From Monocercomonoides exilis (Eukaryota > Preaxostyla > Oxymonadida > Polymastigidae): DNA of 64,000 nucleotides. The position numbers were made by a program, and so were the translations under genes. Of this stretch, positions 1-14,038 are shown piece by piece (the stretch's first letter is position 1; the number at the start of each line of letters is the position of its first letter). The stretch lies in the NCBI GenBank assembly GCA_001643675.2, contig LSRY02000030.1, positions 916,501 through 980,500 of the forward strand, read 5' to 3'. The notes under the pieces were generated by a model. It had not been told where the DNA came from and did no database searches. It was given only the letters and a program-made list of their open reading frames with translations.

Positions 1-3000
1 GTGATTCTGGTCTGAGTATTTGATTAAATGCTCCTAAATTTGATTTTTGAGAAGCTTCTTCCTCAACTGATGAAGGATTAGATATTAACGAAGTCGATTG
101 CATTCCGTAACTCTTCTGCTTTTTTGAACGGTTCTTCCTTTCATTTGATCCTTCACAAGCACCTTCTTCTTTTTGTTCCCAGTTGCCTCTGATCTGTCTG
201 GGTGCTTGCCTTTGCCTTGGATTCTCCTCAGACAACGAACTGCGAAGATGAGAAACTGAACTCTTTGTTGCGTCATATTGCAAACGGATAGGAGACAACG
301 ATGACTTTGAGCCTGAGCCATTCGAAGACATCTGCGAAGCATAAAATGCCTGCTTTTTTCTTTTCTGGTAGGCCAAAGCACCATCAATCAACTTTTCAAG
401 ATTTGTTGTATTTCGGAAGGAGCGCAGAACTCTTTGCTGGAGTAACATATTCGAAGATGCTGGTAAGTCGGACTGATCGGGAATCTGTGATGCCATTCCA
501 TCAGCAAATGAACTTTTATTTGATGACAAATCAAGAGAGGAATGAAGAGATATCGCTGGTGCTCTTTTTGAAGACAAAGATCCCAACTGAGTTGGACTTC
601 TGACCGGAGGAAGAGCTTGCGAATTAGCAGCATTTTCGATTTTATTAACAGTTTTCTTATTCTTCACGCTCTTTTCTATACTCTCGATCACTTTTTCTGT
701 ACTTCCCTTAGGCACCTTGAACTGAAACAACCCTTCGCTCCCTTTTCTAATCTCTCCGATTGTAATTCGCAGATCAGCTTCCATTTCCCTGAACATCGCA
801 TCAGCTTCTGAACCAGCTCCTTCCATCCCTTCGATGTCCAAGCTCTTCCACTTCTGTTCGTCGATTCTCCGCTTCTCCGACTTTTGCGCCGCTTGCGAAG
901 CAGACTTCTCAATAAACGAGATGATGGCGTGTGTTGTCTTATCCGACAACTCCAGCTGCTTCTCTTCAATCCGCTCGTCTTCCTCCACAAGCTGCTGGAA
1001 CTTGTGCTTCCACTCCGTCTCAGCCTGCGCTGCTTCTGCCTCCCGCCTCTTGTGCAGCCTCTTTTCTCTCTGCTTGATTCTCTGCTGGATCGTCTTCAAA
1101 TCATCATACTCTTTCGGCTGCTTCGACTGTTCTTGAGAGAATTCAGAAGGCTTTTCGCCCCGTTTCTTGGTGTTACCAATTCTTGGCTTTTCTTCTTTTT
1201 TGCTCTCATCATAATCTCCTTCGTCTTGCCATTGCCCTTCTGATCTTTCTGTTGCACTTTCATCTTCTGTCTCCTTCATTTCTATCTCATTTGAATCCCT
1301 TTTTCTGTTCCTCTGGTTAAAACCATCTTCGATAGCACTCTCGTCACAGTTCCAGAACTTATCTGATCTCGGCGTCTTTTCTGTTCCCAAAGGAGAGGAC
1401 AAAGCCGTATTCTCAGTGGATTTTTGTCTGAAAGAATTGCCTGTCTCTCTCAAATCACAAATATCTGTTTCATTTTGTCCATCAATAATCTTTTGTGCAT
1501 CAGTTTCATCAACAATAACATCCAATTCTTCTTCTCTTTCTTCCTCTTCAATCTCTTCTTTGTCCTCTTCTTCTTTTTCTTCATCGGCATCTTCAACAGA
1601 GTTCAATGTCTGCTCCTTTGAATCAAGTTCTGATATCTTCTGCTCATGTTTGGCATTTCGTGTGTTTGGACGTGTTCTTTCTTTGACTCGCTGACTTCTC
1701 AATTGAGACAGACGGCGCATTTCCAGCTGTCGAATAATCTGTTTTTTTATTTTCCCATACATAAAAACACAATTCAAATCAATTCAATCAAAGGCGAATC
1801 ATATCAATCAATTGCACGATGACGATATAATAATTTTGAGAATTGAGTTTCATTAAAAATGATTTCAGAAATAGAAATTATAATCAATGAATATTTCAGG
1901 ATAAAAAAAGACACAAATTAAGATGCAAACCTGCTCCGCATTGTCCCTCACTTTTTCATTGAAATGTTCTGTTTTTGTGTCGACGTTCCATTCGTCCGTT
2001 GCGAACTTCCCCAAGCACTGCCCCCAGATTGACCACAGCGATATCTCCTGTGTTTGTGTCCAGACAAGAATAGACTGCGGAACTGAGACTGGAAGATACG
2101 AATAGAGCACGCTTCTGTTTGCAGGCACGGGGCAGAAGCGAGAGAGCTCAACAACAGCAGGCTCATCAATCGCATCGTAGTTGAGATAAGACGAAGGAGA
2201 AGTCAAAGAACCAGAAGAAGAAGAAGAAGAAGAAGATTGAATGGATTGATTAGCCTTCGGAGACAGCTGAGATGCCGACTGTGAATTATTCATTGAGCGC
2301 CTCTTTTCTGAGTACTGAATGAAGAGTGTTGCATCATAAACAACAAGATCATTGTTCTCATTCAAACAGACAAGCAAATAGCATCCACCCACTGATGAAA
2401 TAAGAGAGGGATGCAGCATAGAGGAAGTAGGGCTAGTGGAAATGAAGGCATTTGCAGTGTTGGCAGTGCTGACTGATCGAGGAGAACGGGGCGACCGGGG
2501 AGAACGAGGGGAGCGAGAACGTGAGTGAGAGCGAGGGCGTGAACGAGAGCGGAGGGTTGAGCCGAGTGAAGGTGGATACAGCGCAGTCTGCTGGGAAGAC
2601 GATCTTTCTGTGGGCTGAGAAGGGGAAATAGTTCTTTTTGTTGCAATTGAAGTCGATTGAAAAGAAGAAGAGAATGTTGATCTGGGTGTTTGTGAAGCTT
2701 GTGCTTGAAAGGAGGCCTGCTGGTTGGTTGGGAGAAGGAAAGAAGGCTGTCCAGCAGAAGAGAAGAAATTAGAAAAAGGCGATGAAGATCTTCTTTGTGA
2801 CTTGTTTTGCCCACTTTGCGAGGAAAGAGAAGAGGAAAGAACAGACATTGTTTCTGTGAAATCTTCCACTCCTTCAAAAGAGAAGTGAGGAATGTTCTGA
2901 TCACCCAATGAAGCAGGCGACGAACTCAAAGAAGAAGCCATTGAAGCTTTCCATGCTTCCAAATAAGGATGAGGAGTAACACAGCTTGGCGGTGTGGTCA

Positions 3001-6000
3001 GCGCTGATATGCTCATAATTGCTGCTTCTGTCGTCTCTTCAGCTGCATTCTGCGATGATCGTGTTGGAAGCTTACTTGTGCTTGTTTTGGATGTGCTTTC
3101 CTGTTGTTGTTGTTGCTGTTGCTGCTGTTTGATTGAGTTTTTGAGGAGAAACGAGTGTTGTGGAAGAGTCTTGTGTGAATGCTGCTGTTGCTGTTGAAGT
3201 TGCTGCTGAAGCTGTTGTGATGTTGAGTTCTGTTCATCTGCCTCAAATTCCTCTTCTTCTGCGCGTGATCTGTCTCTTCTCATCCTCCTGCTCTTCCTCT
3301 TCACCACTTTCGTGCGTGTCTTGATGACCTTCAGCACTTGCATCGATTTCAGATGGATCAACGCAATGTCTCCGCCAGTCAGCAGCACTGCCACAAACAT
3401 CGTCTTGTCAATTGCTGCCACGCTCATCGCCTTCTCTTCCATCTGCTTCCCTTCTGACAGGCCAAAGGTGTCTGCATTCCACACACACAGTGTCTCTAAT
3501 TCACTTGGTGCCACCAGCCGAGTCATCTCAGCAGAATAGGCGACGCTGGCTGTGATGGAAGAGGCAGTGTTTAAGACGCGGATGAGTGACAGGCCTGTTT
3601 TGCGGTCGACACTCCAGACAGACAGCTGAGGGTGAGAAGAGAGAGAAGAAGAGGTGGCAAGAGAGGAAGAAGAAGGGGAAGTAAAAGAAGACAAAGTATT
3701 TGAAAGTGAAGAAGAAGCAGAAGAAGAGCCGTTTGATGGGATAAACACGACAACAGCGTGTGAGCGGGGGATGTAGCAGAGCTGCTCCACGTCTTTGTCT
3801 CCTGCACTCACCACAGATGTTGTCTTCCCTGTTGTGTAATCAGCCAGCCCGACTCTTCCGTCTGCTGTGCCGTATATCACCCCCATCCCCGTGTCAGTCA
3901 CTGCAAGCTTTGTTATCTCCCTCTCGCTGAATGAAGAGTAATACTTGTCTAATTTCCCATCAGCCAGCTTGTATGTCGCCAGGTCGCAGCTCGATGCCAC
4001 AAGGAACGTGCAGAAATGGTCGTTAAAGACGACATCTGCAATGGCTGTGTTTCCCACTCGTCCAACCTCTGCACTCTGCTCTGGATTCACTTGCACAATC
4101 TGTGAGGAGGCCATTGACAGCTGGAGAGTGTCGCTGTTGAAGCAGAAGGAGGTGAACGTCATCGGAGGAGCACCACAGCTCAGCATCGCAGCTTCGCTGC
4201 GCATTCTGAGAGAAATACAACAAAGAAATATATGCATAATTGTAAAAAAAATAAAGAAAGAAAAATTCCGCTTTAAGATGATATTCTAAAATTTGTTCTC
4301 TCATTCCTTCAACATTTCTCCTTTATCTTAGAAAATATTATTAATATTTCTTTCATCACTCTTTTTGTATCCAATCCATTCGCACACAAACGCAAACGCA
4401 ATCACACCTTGAATCCGAATTCGCACTTTCATTCTTTTCCTTTGAGCTAACACTTGCAAATGCTGTTGAAGCAGAAATCGTCTGCAAACAACTGAAAATG
4501 CGCAAGTCCCATACTTTTATAATCCCTCCTGCATCCACAGAAATGAGCAAAGGAGCCGTCTGCAACGCCACCAGATCCAAAATTGAGTATGTGTGTCCAG
4601 TCAGTCGTGTGATAGGCTGCTTGATCAGAGGATTCCACATCATCACATCCCTCTCAAACCCCCCCGAAAACAGCAGATGTGTGTCAACTGAGTACGAAAG
4701 TGCCCTCACCCCCTTTTTGTGCGCGGTGAGTGTGTTCTTCTGTGCCAGCTGTTCCACATCCCAAATCTTCACTGTTGTGTCGAGGGAGGCAGAGGCGAGC
4801 ATAGAAGTGCCTGAGAGAAAACAAAGGGAAGTTACCCAGTCCGAATGGAGGGGAGGCGTGCGGGAGGTGAAATGGGAGGAGAAGGGGGATGAGGAATGAA
4901 AAGCTGATTGGGAAGAGAGGGAACGGGAGTGAATGGTGGAGAGACGAGTGGGAGAAGAAGAGAAAGAGGAGAATGACATGGGAGATGCGGAAGAAGATGA
5001 GAGAGAAGAGGAAGAAGCAGAAGCAGAAGCAGAGGAAGGATAATGTGACTGAAATGAGGAGTGGTCAGTTGAAAGAGCATTGAGGCTGTTTGTCGAAGAT
5101 GATTGAGTTGTGCTTATTTGGATGAGTGGAGTTGAAGCAATGAATTGAGCGTCCAATGAAATGGAAGTGGGGTGTGTGACATGAGGATGAGATGGAGAAT
5201 ACAACGGAATCTGTTTGAGTGTCTGTGACTGTGTCTGAGAATGATGGAGTGAATTGGTAGAAGCAGAAGATGAGGAGGAAGATAGAGAAGAGGATAATGA
5301 AGAAGAAGAGGAGTAATTCTGTGATGTGGAAAGAAGGCTCTTCTGAAGTGGAGAGAAAGGGAGAGGTGAGGATGAAGTGTTGACTGGAGTGATGGAAGAG
5401 AAATCGGATGAGTTGGAAGCAGATTGAAGTGAATTGGAGACATATGGAGAGAGCGGAAGAGGAGATGACAATGAAATGGAAGAGGAAGAAAAAGAAGAAG
5501 AAGAAGAAGAAGAAGCAATCTTTGAAGAAGGGCTGAAACGAGAATAGTCAGAATTAGTGGAAGAAGGCGAGGTGATGTTTGAGAGAGCATTGGGCGAGGC
5601 AGGAGAGCAGTAAAGAGATGAATGTTGATTGGCAGCAGAAGGAGAAGACAGAATGTGTGGATGTGTGTGAGATGATAAGGAAGGTGATTGCGTTGAAGAG
5701 AAAGGAGAAGGAGAAGGCAATGAAATGAGCGGAGAAGAAGACTGAAGTGAAGCTGGTGAACGAGTTGGCGAAGGGAAATAGGCAGATTCTGAGAGAGGCA
5801 TGGGCGAACGGGCGAGGGAATCTGAAGAAGAGTCGAAATGAGAAACAGAAGGAGAAGGAGAAGAAGATTGAGAAATGATGGGAAGAGGGGTGGTGTGCCC
5901 AGAACGAGGAGAAAGAGATTTGTAGGAGGTTGTTTGTTGGAATGTTGCATCAATCTTTTTGAGCTGGGGGAAATAAAAATAAAATAAAAGAGAAAAGAAG

Positions 6001-7349
6001 AGAAGAGAAGAAGAAAAAGAAAGAGGATTGTTGAAATGAATGAAGAAGAAGTAATGAAATTTTCACAATTAGCAATTGAATTAAAAATACAGTTAATTAA
6101 TGACAATATGAAAATGAGGATGAAGATACAAGTTCACACAGCATCAGCGTCAAAGAGATGGATGTTTCCGCACTGCCCTCCCGAAAAGAGGACCGTCTTC
6201 ATCTTCGGCTTCTCCAAAGACGAGCGATAAATTCTGCTGTCTGCTTCAATTCCACTCCTCACCGATGGATCAATCCCTTCCATCATCCCCAATTCCTTTC
6301 CCGTTGCACTCCCATTGCTTGATGCATCTCTCCTCTTTCTCTCTCCGTCTTCGTTCAGCCCAGTTTTCCTGCTTAAATCAGAAGACGAGCGAACAGAGGC
6401 GATTGACGAGGCTAATTTGGAGACGGCACTTGCTTCGTCAAAGTTGGATGAGGAAAAACACATCTGAGCATAAGGAAGCGGAAGCGTCTTCAGCTTTGTG
6501 TGCGCGTTAAGAGACCAAAAGGAAATCGTGCGGTCAACAGAAGCTGTGACTATCGTTTTGCTATTTGAAAGGTACTCTTGAGTTTTTGTATTATAAAAAA
6601 AATATTTAATTTTCATTGGAGAAGTTGGCATTAAAAAAATAAGTCACAAACTCAGGGCAGTTATAGAAGCATCATGCGCTAAGAAAGAATCAGAAAGCGC
6701 CCAGGAAGTGGAATCCCAGTAGTTGACATTTCCATCTCTGTGTCCTGTGATAAAACGTTTTGATTCAGGAACATATATCATGCAATCTGCGTCGCTTCGA
6801 ATGTGTCTGTCAAAAACTCGTGGCATCGTTAAATACTATTAATGCGTTCAAATTATTCATAAATTTTAATTTTTATTTCATTTGATTCATATTTAAAGAA
6901 TGATACATTTGGCAAAGACTGTCCGTTATCTCTGACAACATTCGTTCCACGTGCAACAAGGAATGCAGAAACATCTTTCCAAAAAATCTTTTTTGTGCAA
7001 TCAAGGTCTATTTGATTGAATAGTTCTGCAATCTGAGCAATTGTTGTTGAGTTCAATTCTTCGCTTCCGTCCAGAAGCAATTGATGAATAATTATAATAA
7101 ACTATGCAAAAAAGAAACATTAGAAAATTAAATGAGGTTTTTAACTCTTTGTTTACTAAATGTTTATTAAAGAAAACCTGTGGAAGGTCTACTCCTTTTG
7201 TCCCATGTCTGTCAAATTCCTTTTTAATAATTTCATATTTAATTGGTTCGAGCTTATAAAATCGTGATATAATAGGCTCTATATCATAATAAAGGTATAT
7301 CAATCAGGATAAATTTTAAAATGTAAAAAACACTACCGCTCCAATCCAT
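1..7349 (-). CDS. EF-hand/WD40 repeat protein, WDR49/WDR64-like (3' end outside window)
   Basis: I built eight exons with consistent phase on the minus strand: 7349-7337, 7278-7178, 7101-6907, 6835-6652, 6576-6140, 5963-4408, 4205-1931 and 1738 to beyond 1. They give 2166 residues so far and no stop before the edge. The N-terminus (about residues 5-103) has two EF-hand-like units, the second with the loop DLDCTKKIFWKD. WD40 repeats follow: WD40 blades with RFITGHRDGNVNYWD, TASVDRTISFWS, ASASLDTTVKIWD and SVDAGGIIKVWD. A second blade group begins in the 4205-1931 exon and ends near LGKFATDEWNV. Long Ser-rich inserts interrupt the propellers (5963-4900 and 3800-2200). The last exon is acidic and coiled-coil-like, with no recognised domain. 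The order EF-hands, two propellers, charged tail is known from WDR49, WDR64 and the fly Y-linked WD protein, which are associated with cilia; that role is inference here. Start: ATG at 7349, just before a 13-base first exon. Confidence 0.8.
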
Positions 7350-7540
7350 GAAATTTTAAAAAGGGTCAATAAAATATTTAGTTGATTTTTTATTGAATTA
7401 ATAATATCAAATTTTAACAAAAGTCACATTTCAAACAAAATTTTTTATTCAACCATTATTCTCAAACTCGAACATACTGAAAGCTTTTCTTTTTCGATCT
7501 CCAGATTTCTGTTTTCTCGCTATTCGTGAGAATTTGAAAC
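7350..7540. promoter_or_regulatory. Divergent intergenic region shared by two start codons
   Basis: 191 bases separate the start codons of the minus-strand EF-hand/WD40 gene (7349) and the plus-strand Tmc-like gene (7541). The stretch is AT-rich, with a pyrimidine-rich part near 7485-7525. Any promoters for both genes should lie here, but I see no recognisable core element. Confidence 0.4.
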
Positions 7541-10500
7541 ATGACTGATGACAATAGATCAATGAGCTCCATGGCGAGCGGAGTTACTGTAGATTTGCGT
7601 CAGGGCGATGCATTTTCGAAATTTGATACAGTTGTGTATTCTTTGCTCTATCCTTTGTACAATCAAACAAAACACCCGCCTACAGAATGGGCTGTATTTT
7701 TATGGATTGTGCAATTACTTCAAATGATCACTTTAAGTTTTTTTCGAATTGATTCTGATGGCAAAACAGTTAACAAGATCTCATACGTTTGTAATTGCTT
7801 TAAAAATTTTTAGAAGCATTCTTCCAATTTTTATTTCTTATTCATTTTTATATAGTATATTTGCTGGCTTGATGGAACATCATTAAGCTTTCTTGCAGAT
7901 AAATATATTGCATTTGTTGTTATTGGAATTTTTGGATATCTTGTACTTCTTATCTCATATGTTCTTATTTGCGCAGTATTTTTTCGATTGATAATTTCAT
8001 CCCAACCGTGGGTAATTTCTGTATTACGGTGGCTTGTTGAATTTACTCTTTCAGTATTATACATACCAATGATATCAATTGCTATAACTTCTTTTGATTG
8101 TTATGAATCGTCACAAAATGTGTTCTTGCATCGAATTTTCGATGGGGCGTGCTTTGGAAGTACTCTTACATTGATTGGAGTTGTATTTGGAATTATATTT
8201 TTGATAGTCGTGTTTTTTTTTCAGTTTTTGGTAAATAATGCGATATTCTCGCATAGTCCAAAACATGGAAACCTTTGGGCATCTCCAAGTGGATTTTCTC
8301 AGGGGATTATGTGGACTTTGATCGATGGTATTGTGTTTGCGATGAGAACATTGCATGGATGGCCTTTCTGGAGAGGAGTTGTGACTGTTGGCACTTCGTT
8401 GGTGATGGTGGTGTATTATGTGTGGAAGCAACCGATGTACAAACTAAGAAGCAATGCGATGAGAGCAAGCGAGTGGATGATATTCGGATGTCTGCGCCTT
8501 TGCGATGAGATCGGTTATGCTGTTGAAAAAGCTACAAATTCGTTCATTCCAACAATTGCATTTCAAGTTGCTGGTTTGATTCTCGGCATCGTTGGTTGCA
8601 TTGTCTGCTACAAAATAGCGCAACGGCTGCAAAAGCGCCGCTTCCTTCTCACTGATTCTGGAAGCCCGATCATTGACATCACCTCCGAAGATCGAACCAG
8701 ACAGCTTCCTCCTCTTAAAAACGCAGCCAAAGTGGAACCTGCCCTTCGTTTCTTGCAGATGCACCGCTATCGCTCGCTGGAGTATTTCATGTATGCAGAT
8801 CTTGTCTTTGGGCAGGCGCTGAAGAAGCACCCGCACGACAGTCAGCTGAGCTTTGTGTATGCAGCCTATCTGAACGACTTCATGAAGAACTGGATGAAGT
8901 CGCAGAGTGTGCTGCGGTCAGCGCGGCTGAGCAATCCAGACTTCTTTCTGCGGTTTGTGCTGTTCTGCAAGACGAAGGAGAGCAACGTGGGCGAAGGCGG
9001 AGGGAGCGGAATAGGGAACGGTGGGCCAGGAGGAATGAGCGAGCTGAATTCACTCACTTTCACTTCTCTCTTTGCAAAGGCAGAGGAGCACCACGAAATG
9101 GCAGTGAGCTCAACGAAGGAGCTGTTTGAGAATTTGACCTCACCACACCCGCAATTCTCGCAAATTCCTGTTATTCTGCAGTCGATTGTGATGAATGAGA
9201 AGCAGTCCCGCACTTGTTACGAGGAGTTAATTGCATCGCATTCACAGAACACGAGTGTGCTGCGAAACTACGCGCGTCTGCTTTTGGACATCTACCACGA
9301 CGAAGATACAGCAGACATGATTCTGAACAGAGCAGATCAGATTGAAGAGGACTCATCAACATCGTCTGGCCCAGCCATCTCAGCTGGAGTGGGTGACCCT
9401 TCAGCATCATTACAAATGGATATGAACGGAGAGGCGGAACAGGGCGCAATGGGGGGATTGGGGATGAGCGGGGCACGTGGAGGGACAGGAGAGGAGACGG
9501 ACGAGAGAACAGGGAAGGAAACAGGAGGAGGAACTGGAGAAAAAGAATTATTTATAAATGATGGGCAGATGCAAAGCACATCTAAATTGGAGAATGTGAA
9601 CTATGAGAATAAGAGGAGGAGGAGAGACGGGACGATCAGTGGAGGGTCCATCGTCACAAATGGGTCAGTTGGCAAAGCAGCAAAGAGGAAGCGGAAGAAA
9701 AAGAAGAAGAAGTCAGACACGATTCTGACAGAGTTGACGGGCGGCGGGCAGAGCAGCTCGTCGACGATGAATGCGATCACAGCGACGCTTGTTTTCTGCC
9801 ATTTTCTAGCGATTATCATCTTCATTGTGGTTGTGGTGACATACGAGTCGATGGCGAGCGAGTACTCGTCTGGTCTGAACATCCTGCGGAAAGTGTGTGA
9901 TCTGACGATGACGATTGGGCAGGTGTCTTCTTCAGCGCTGCAGTACTTTGTGCACGACGTGATCAGACACTGGGTGCCTCCCCCCGCGGACGGGTGGGCG
10001 ACGTCGCTGATGAATGCAGAGATGCTGAAGACGAAGCTGACGACACTCAGCAGCTGGATGGCAGACATGGCGAATCAAGTGTACTCCCTCACCAGCTACG
10101 TGGAGCACTGGGAGACGCGAGACATTGACGTGTATGTGTTCACACTCACGCTGAAGAACGAGACGCAGCCGGACGGTACAGTTGTGGAAGTGGAAGACAG
10201 GAAGACGCAGATCTCGTCGCCGATGACTCTTATGCAGACGCTGACAACGATGAGCAACATGGCGCGCCTTCTGTCTGAAACGACGTTCAATTCGAGACCA
10301 ACATACTACAGCTACTTCAGCGATCTGCTGTTTTTGTTCTTCAACCCCATCATCCCCATCATGGACGGGTGCAGACGAGCAATCACGGCAGACTGGGACA
10401 ATCTGAATGAGAACTGCAACAAGATCATCATTGTGTGTGTGACGATTGTGGTGTTCTTTACGCTGCTGATTGGTGGAGTGCTGCTGTTTATCTACGCAGC

Positions 10501-13500
10501 GATGACGACATATGCGAAGAAGGAGAGGCAGAGATCGTACAGAACAATGCTGAATGTGCCAAAGGCGAAGATGCAAGGCGTGATCAGGAGGCTGATGAAC
10601 AACGACGACAACGAAGAGACAGCAGAGATGACAGATTACTTGTCGCAGAACACACACAAGATGAATGACGAGGCGATGAGTGACATGCATCTGAAGCAGG
10701 AGGAAGACTACGACGATGTGGTGGATCTGTCAGAGGACGATGAAGCACTCAAGAAAGTGGAAAGAAGAAGATCGCCAGCTATTTCAAATACGCCTCATTC
10801 ATTTAAGAGGAGTGGATCGACAGAGGAGAGTAATAATAATAACAATAACAGCAATAACAGCAATAATAGTGGAAGTATTTACAATAACAGACTGACAGGT
10901 GAGCTGACAGAAGAGTCTGATCAGAGTGAAGATGAGAACAGGAATGGAACAGAAGACGAGAACAACACGAAAGACACAAGAGGAAGAGGAGGAAAGAAGA
11001 AAAAGAGAGAAAGAGAGAGTGGAAGCGACGAAAAGAGCGAGAAGGAAAAAATCAGAGAAAACGGGCGTTTCAGTCCAAAATCGAACAAAGACGCTTCAAA
11101 TTATGCGCAACAGGCATCTGAATCATCTATTGTTTCTTCTTCCTCGCCTGCCATCCAGCCATACGATGTGTCACAGACAGGCAGCCCCAACCAGCGCCAC
11201 GATTCGTCTTCAAACTCGATTTCTCCGCGGAACATTTCTCCGACTTCATCTTCAATCACATCTGCGCAATCAGCTGTATCTCCATCGTGTTCGTCTCCTT
11301 CTTCACCAAAAGTTGCGCCTCTTTCATCTTCTTCGTCATCATCTGCTTCTTCTTCCACCACCAGTCTAACTTCGCCCAAGCGCCAGAAACAAGCAAACAA
11401 TCTTATGTCATCACTTGGGCAGTCTCAGAATTGCAGCTCTTCCACAACCACACTCACCACAACTGTCATCGACCCATCTTCAGATCTCATTGGAATCAGC
11501 AATAACACTAACAATAATAATAATAATAATAATAACACTTCCTTATCTCCCACAGTCACTCCTCAGATGTCCTCTGCTTCACTCTATCAGTACCCCAGCG
11601 CCCGCTCTCCAAAGACGACGCTGTCTGCCTCCTCAACAATAGCCTCTCTTCAGACAGTCCTCACACAGCAGCCGTATTCCCTCAGTTATTCTTCTGCTGT
11701 TATGCCCACTGCACAGCTCCCCTCTGCATCTGCGTTGTCGTTCACACCATTAATGAATGAGAGTGCGAAAATGTCACCTTATCTCAACACAATCTCTGAC
11801 GATCATTCGTCTCCTCTGATGGGCTCTGCACGCATGCTCCCTCATTGCACAGGCAGTAATAACAATAACAATAGCAATAATAATAATAATAGCAATAATA
11901 ATAATAGCAATAACTCAAATGGCATATCGAATGAAAGCACACGCACAGACATGCTGCACTTCGGAAACGTTGGCGATGGTTCGAATGGAGATGAGAATGG
12001 CATTTCACACACAATCCCTTCTTCCATTCTCGGCCACTCTGCATCTACTACCTCATCGATCACGCCAACTTCACAGGCACAGCAGCTATTGCAGCAGCAG
12101 TACCAGATGAAGAACTCAAACTCCATCGTGTTCCAGCAGCACCCCATCCGCTCCACCACATCTCCTTCACTCGGGATGATGGTGAGACAGTCTGCTTCAC
12201 CCAGAAACCAATCAATGCGTTCTGCCTCTCCTCTCTCCACTGCTGTCTCTGAGCTCTCACAATCAAAGTCTCAACTGCATTTGAGCGCCTTTGCGGGAAC
12301 AGCAGCAAATTCGGCTTTTGCTTCGCCGTATGCTTCTGCTCAGCATCTTCCTTATATTCATCCACCGACTGTGCAGCCAGTCACACCCACACCTTCAACG
12401 CAACAGGGAAGCTCAAACGGAACATCGAATGGAGGGAATTACAGTGGAAGCACGCAGAACTCATCATCAGACTATGCATCAAGTGGGAACAAAGGAAAGC
12501 AGATAACTTCTTCGAAAGTGTTGACAAGTGTTCTGTTTGACGACGATGAAGAAGAGAACGAGAAAGCGCTGGGTTTTGTGCGGAATGCGGTGGAAGACAA
12601 AGAGTGGGAGGAGAAGATGGAGAGCGACATTTCAAAACTACAGGAGTCGTTTGCAGCTTTGCCATCTCCTGTGTCGAAGATGCTCATCTTCCACGTGGTG
12701 TGCAACATGCTCCTGTTTATTGTCGCCATCTGCATTGAGATCGTTCTCATTGTCTCCTTCGTCATCTCATACAAGGAGATCTCTATGAACATCGTGCTGT
12801 CGGGGATGAGGCCCTCCATCCTCTTCCAAATTCAGTATCTTCTCCTCCGCGCGCTGTTTCCCAGCCCGATTCTGCAGACAGACCAGTCCGTCGTGTTCAA
12901 AGAGTCCACAAACCCGATCCTGTACAATTCTACTTTCACATCCACCAACCAGACGTATATAATTGACTTGCTCCATTCAGAAATGGACTATTTCCAGGCG
13001 CTGCATTCGAAGTGTCAGTACGGGCAGAGCGAGACAAGCCACACGAACGACACGATTTTCGACTCGATTGAAGCTTCAAGGCTGTCAAAGGAGCAGAACA
13101 TTGCGATTCTGTTGGAGGAAAGAGAGTGTTTCAATGCAACCAGCGAGGACTGCTCGGGAGCAGTGAGGTATCGGATCTATGGAGTGGATGGGATGATTTA
13201 TGGATTGTCGATGCTGATATCGCGGATGAGGCTGAATGTGGAGAGGCTGAAGGGGATGGATGCGACGAAGCTGACGATGATGACGAAGGAGGTGAGGTAC
13301 ATTTTGTCTGCGATTCGGTATGACCTGCAGGAAGGGATAAGCAAGCTGACGAATGACATTCTCTCAGAAGGAGTGAAGAAAGTGCAGCAGTCGATAACGT
13401 ATGTGGTGATCTTCACGATCGTTGACATTATCATCATCATCTTCAGCTTGTTCTTCAACTCACTCTCGTGGAGGAGGATTGTGTGCGACATGCGCGAAAT

Positions 13501-14038
13501 ATCTGAAAAATTGCTGCTTTTGCTGCCAATCAACGAGAATGCAAGGGAGATTGTGATGATGCCATCGATGTTGACTGGGGTGAAGGAGTTGGACGATGGG
13601 AGAGAGAAGATATTAGAAGCAGCACAGCAGCTGCTGGATGCGATTAAGAACAGAGAAGGAAGTGAGGCAGTGAATGCGCTGATTAAGCAGCTGATGCAGG
13701 TGACGAAGCGGCAGTTTGACGAGGAAGAAGGGACGATGGCGAAAGTGGAAGGGCAGATGGGAGAAGAAGCGATCAAAGAGCACAAAAAGGAGCATCTGCT
13801 GTTGAGGCAGCGAATGACGTTGATTGGCGACCAGATCAAATCGAGTGACGAGGCAGCGTCGTCGACAGGGATGCACATTTTGACGTCGCTTTTTGATGCG
13901 CATTTCACAGACGATGATGTTGTGTTTGGGGAAGTGCTGCTGGCGAACGGGACAAGCTCTGTGTTGGGCGTGTCTGTCAACATGGATCCATCATCATCAT
14001 CTTCTTCTTCTTCCTCTTCTTCTTCTTCTTCGTTGTAA
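7541..14038 (+). CDS. Tiny macrocysts (Tmc)-like multi-pass membrane protein
   Basis: Two exons, 7541-7786 and 7856-14038, with a 69-base intron (GTTTGT...ATATAG) in phase 0, give 2142 residues. The N-terminal 340 residues contain several hydrophobic segments (about 50-70, 98-125, 181-208, 256-272 and 313-336). Next comes a helical block, about 380-460, with YADLVFGQALKKHP and DSQLSFVYAAYLNDFM. This resembles the post-membrane helical region of TmcB/TmcC-like proteins of Dictyostelium, ciliates and oxymonads. Further membrane segments lie near 720, 938, 1690 and 1927. Between 960 and 1650 the chain is low-complexity Ser/Asn/Gln, including runs encoded by AAT/AAC repeats. It ends in a poly-Ser tract. 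The family assignment rests on the N-terminal block; function is unknown in most protists, though Dictyostelium mutants affect macrocysts. I see no cyclase or kinase motif. Confidence 0.7.

Noticed and set aside
5114-6106. 330-residue minus-strand frame rich in Leu, Pro and His
   Set aside because: It is a shifted reading of the Ser-rich exon of the EF-hand/WD40 gene, whose phase is fixed by flanking introns.
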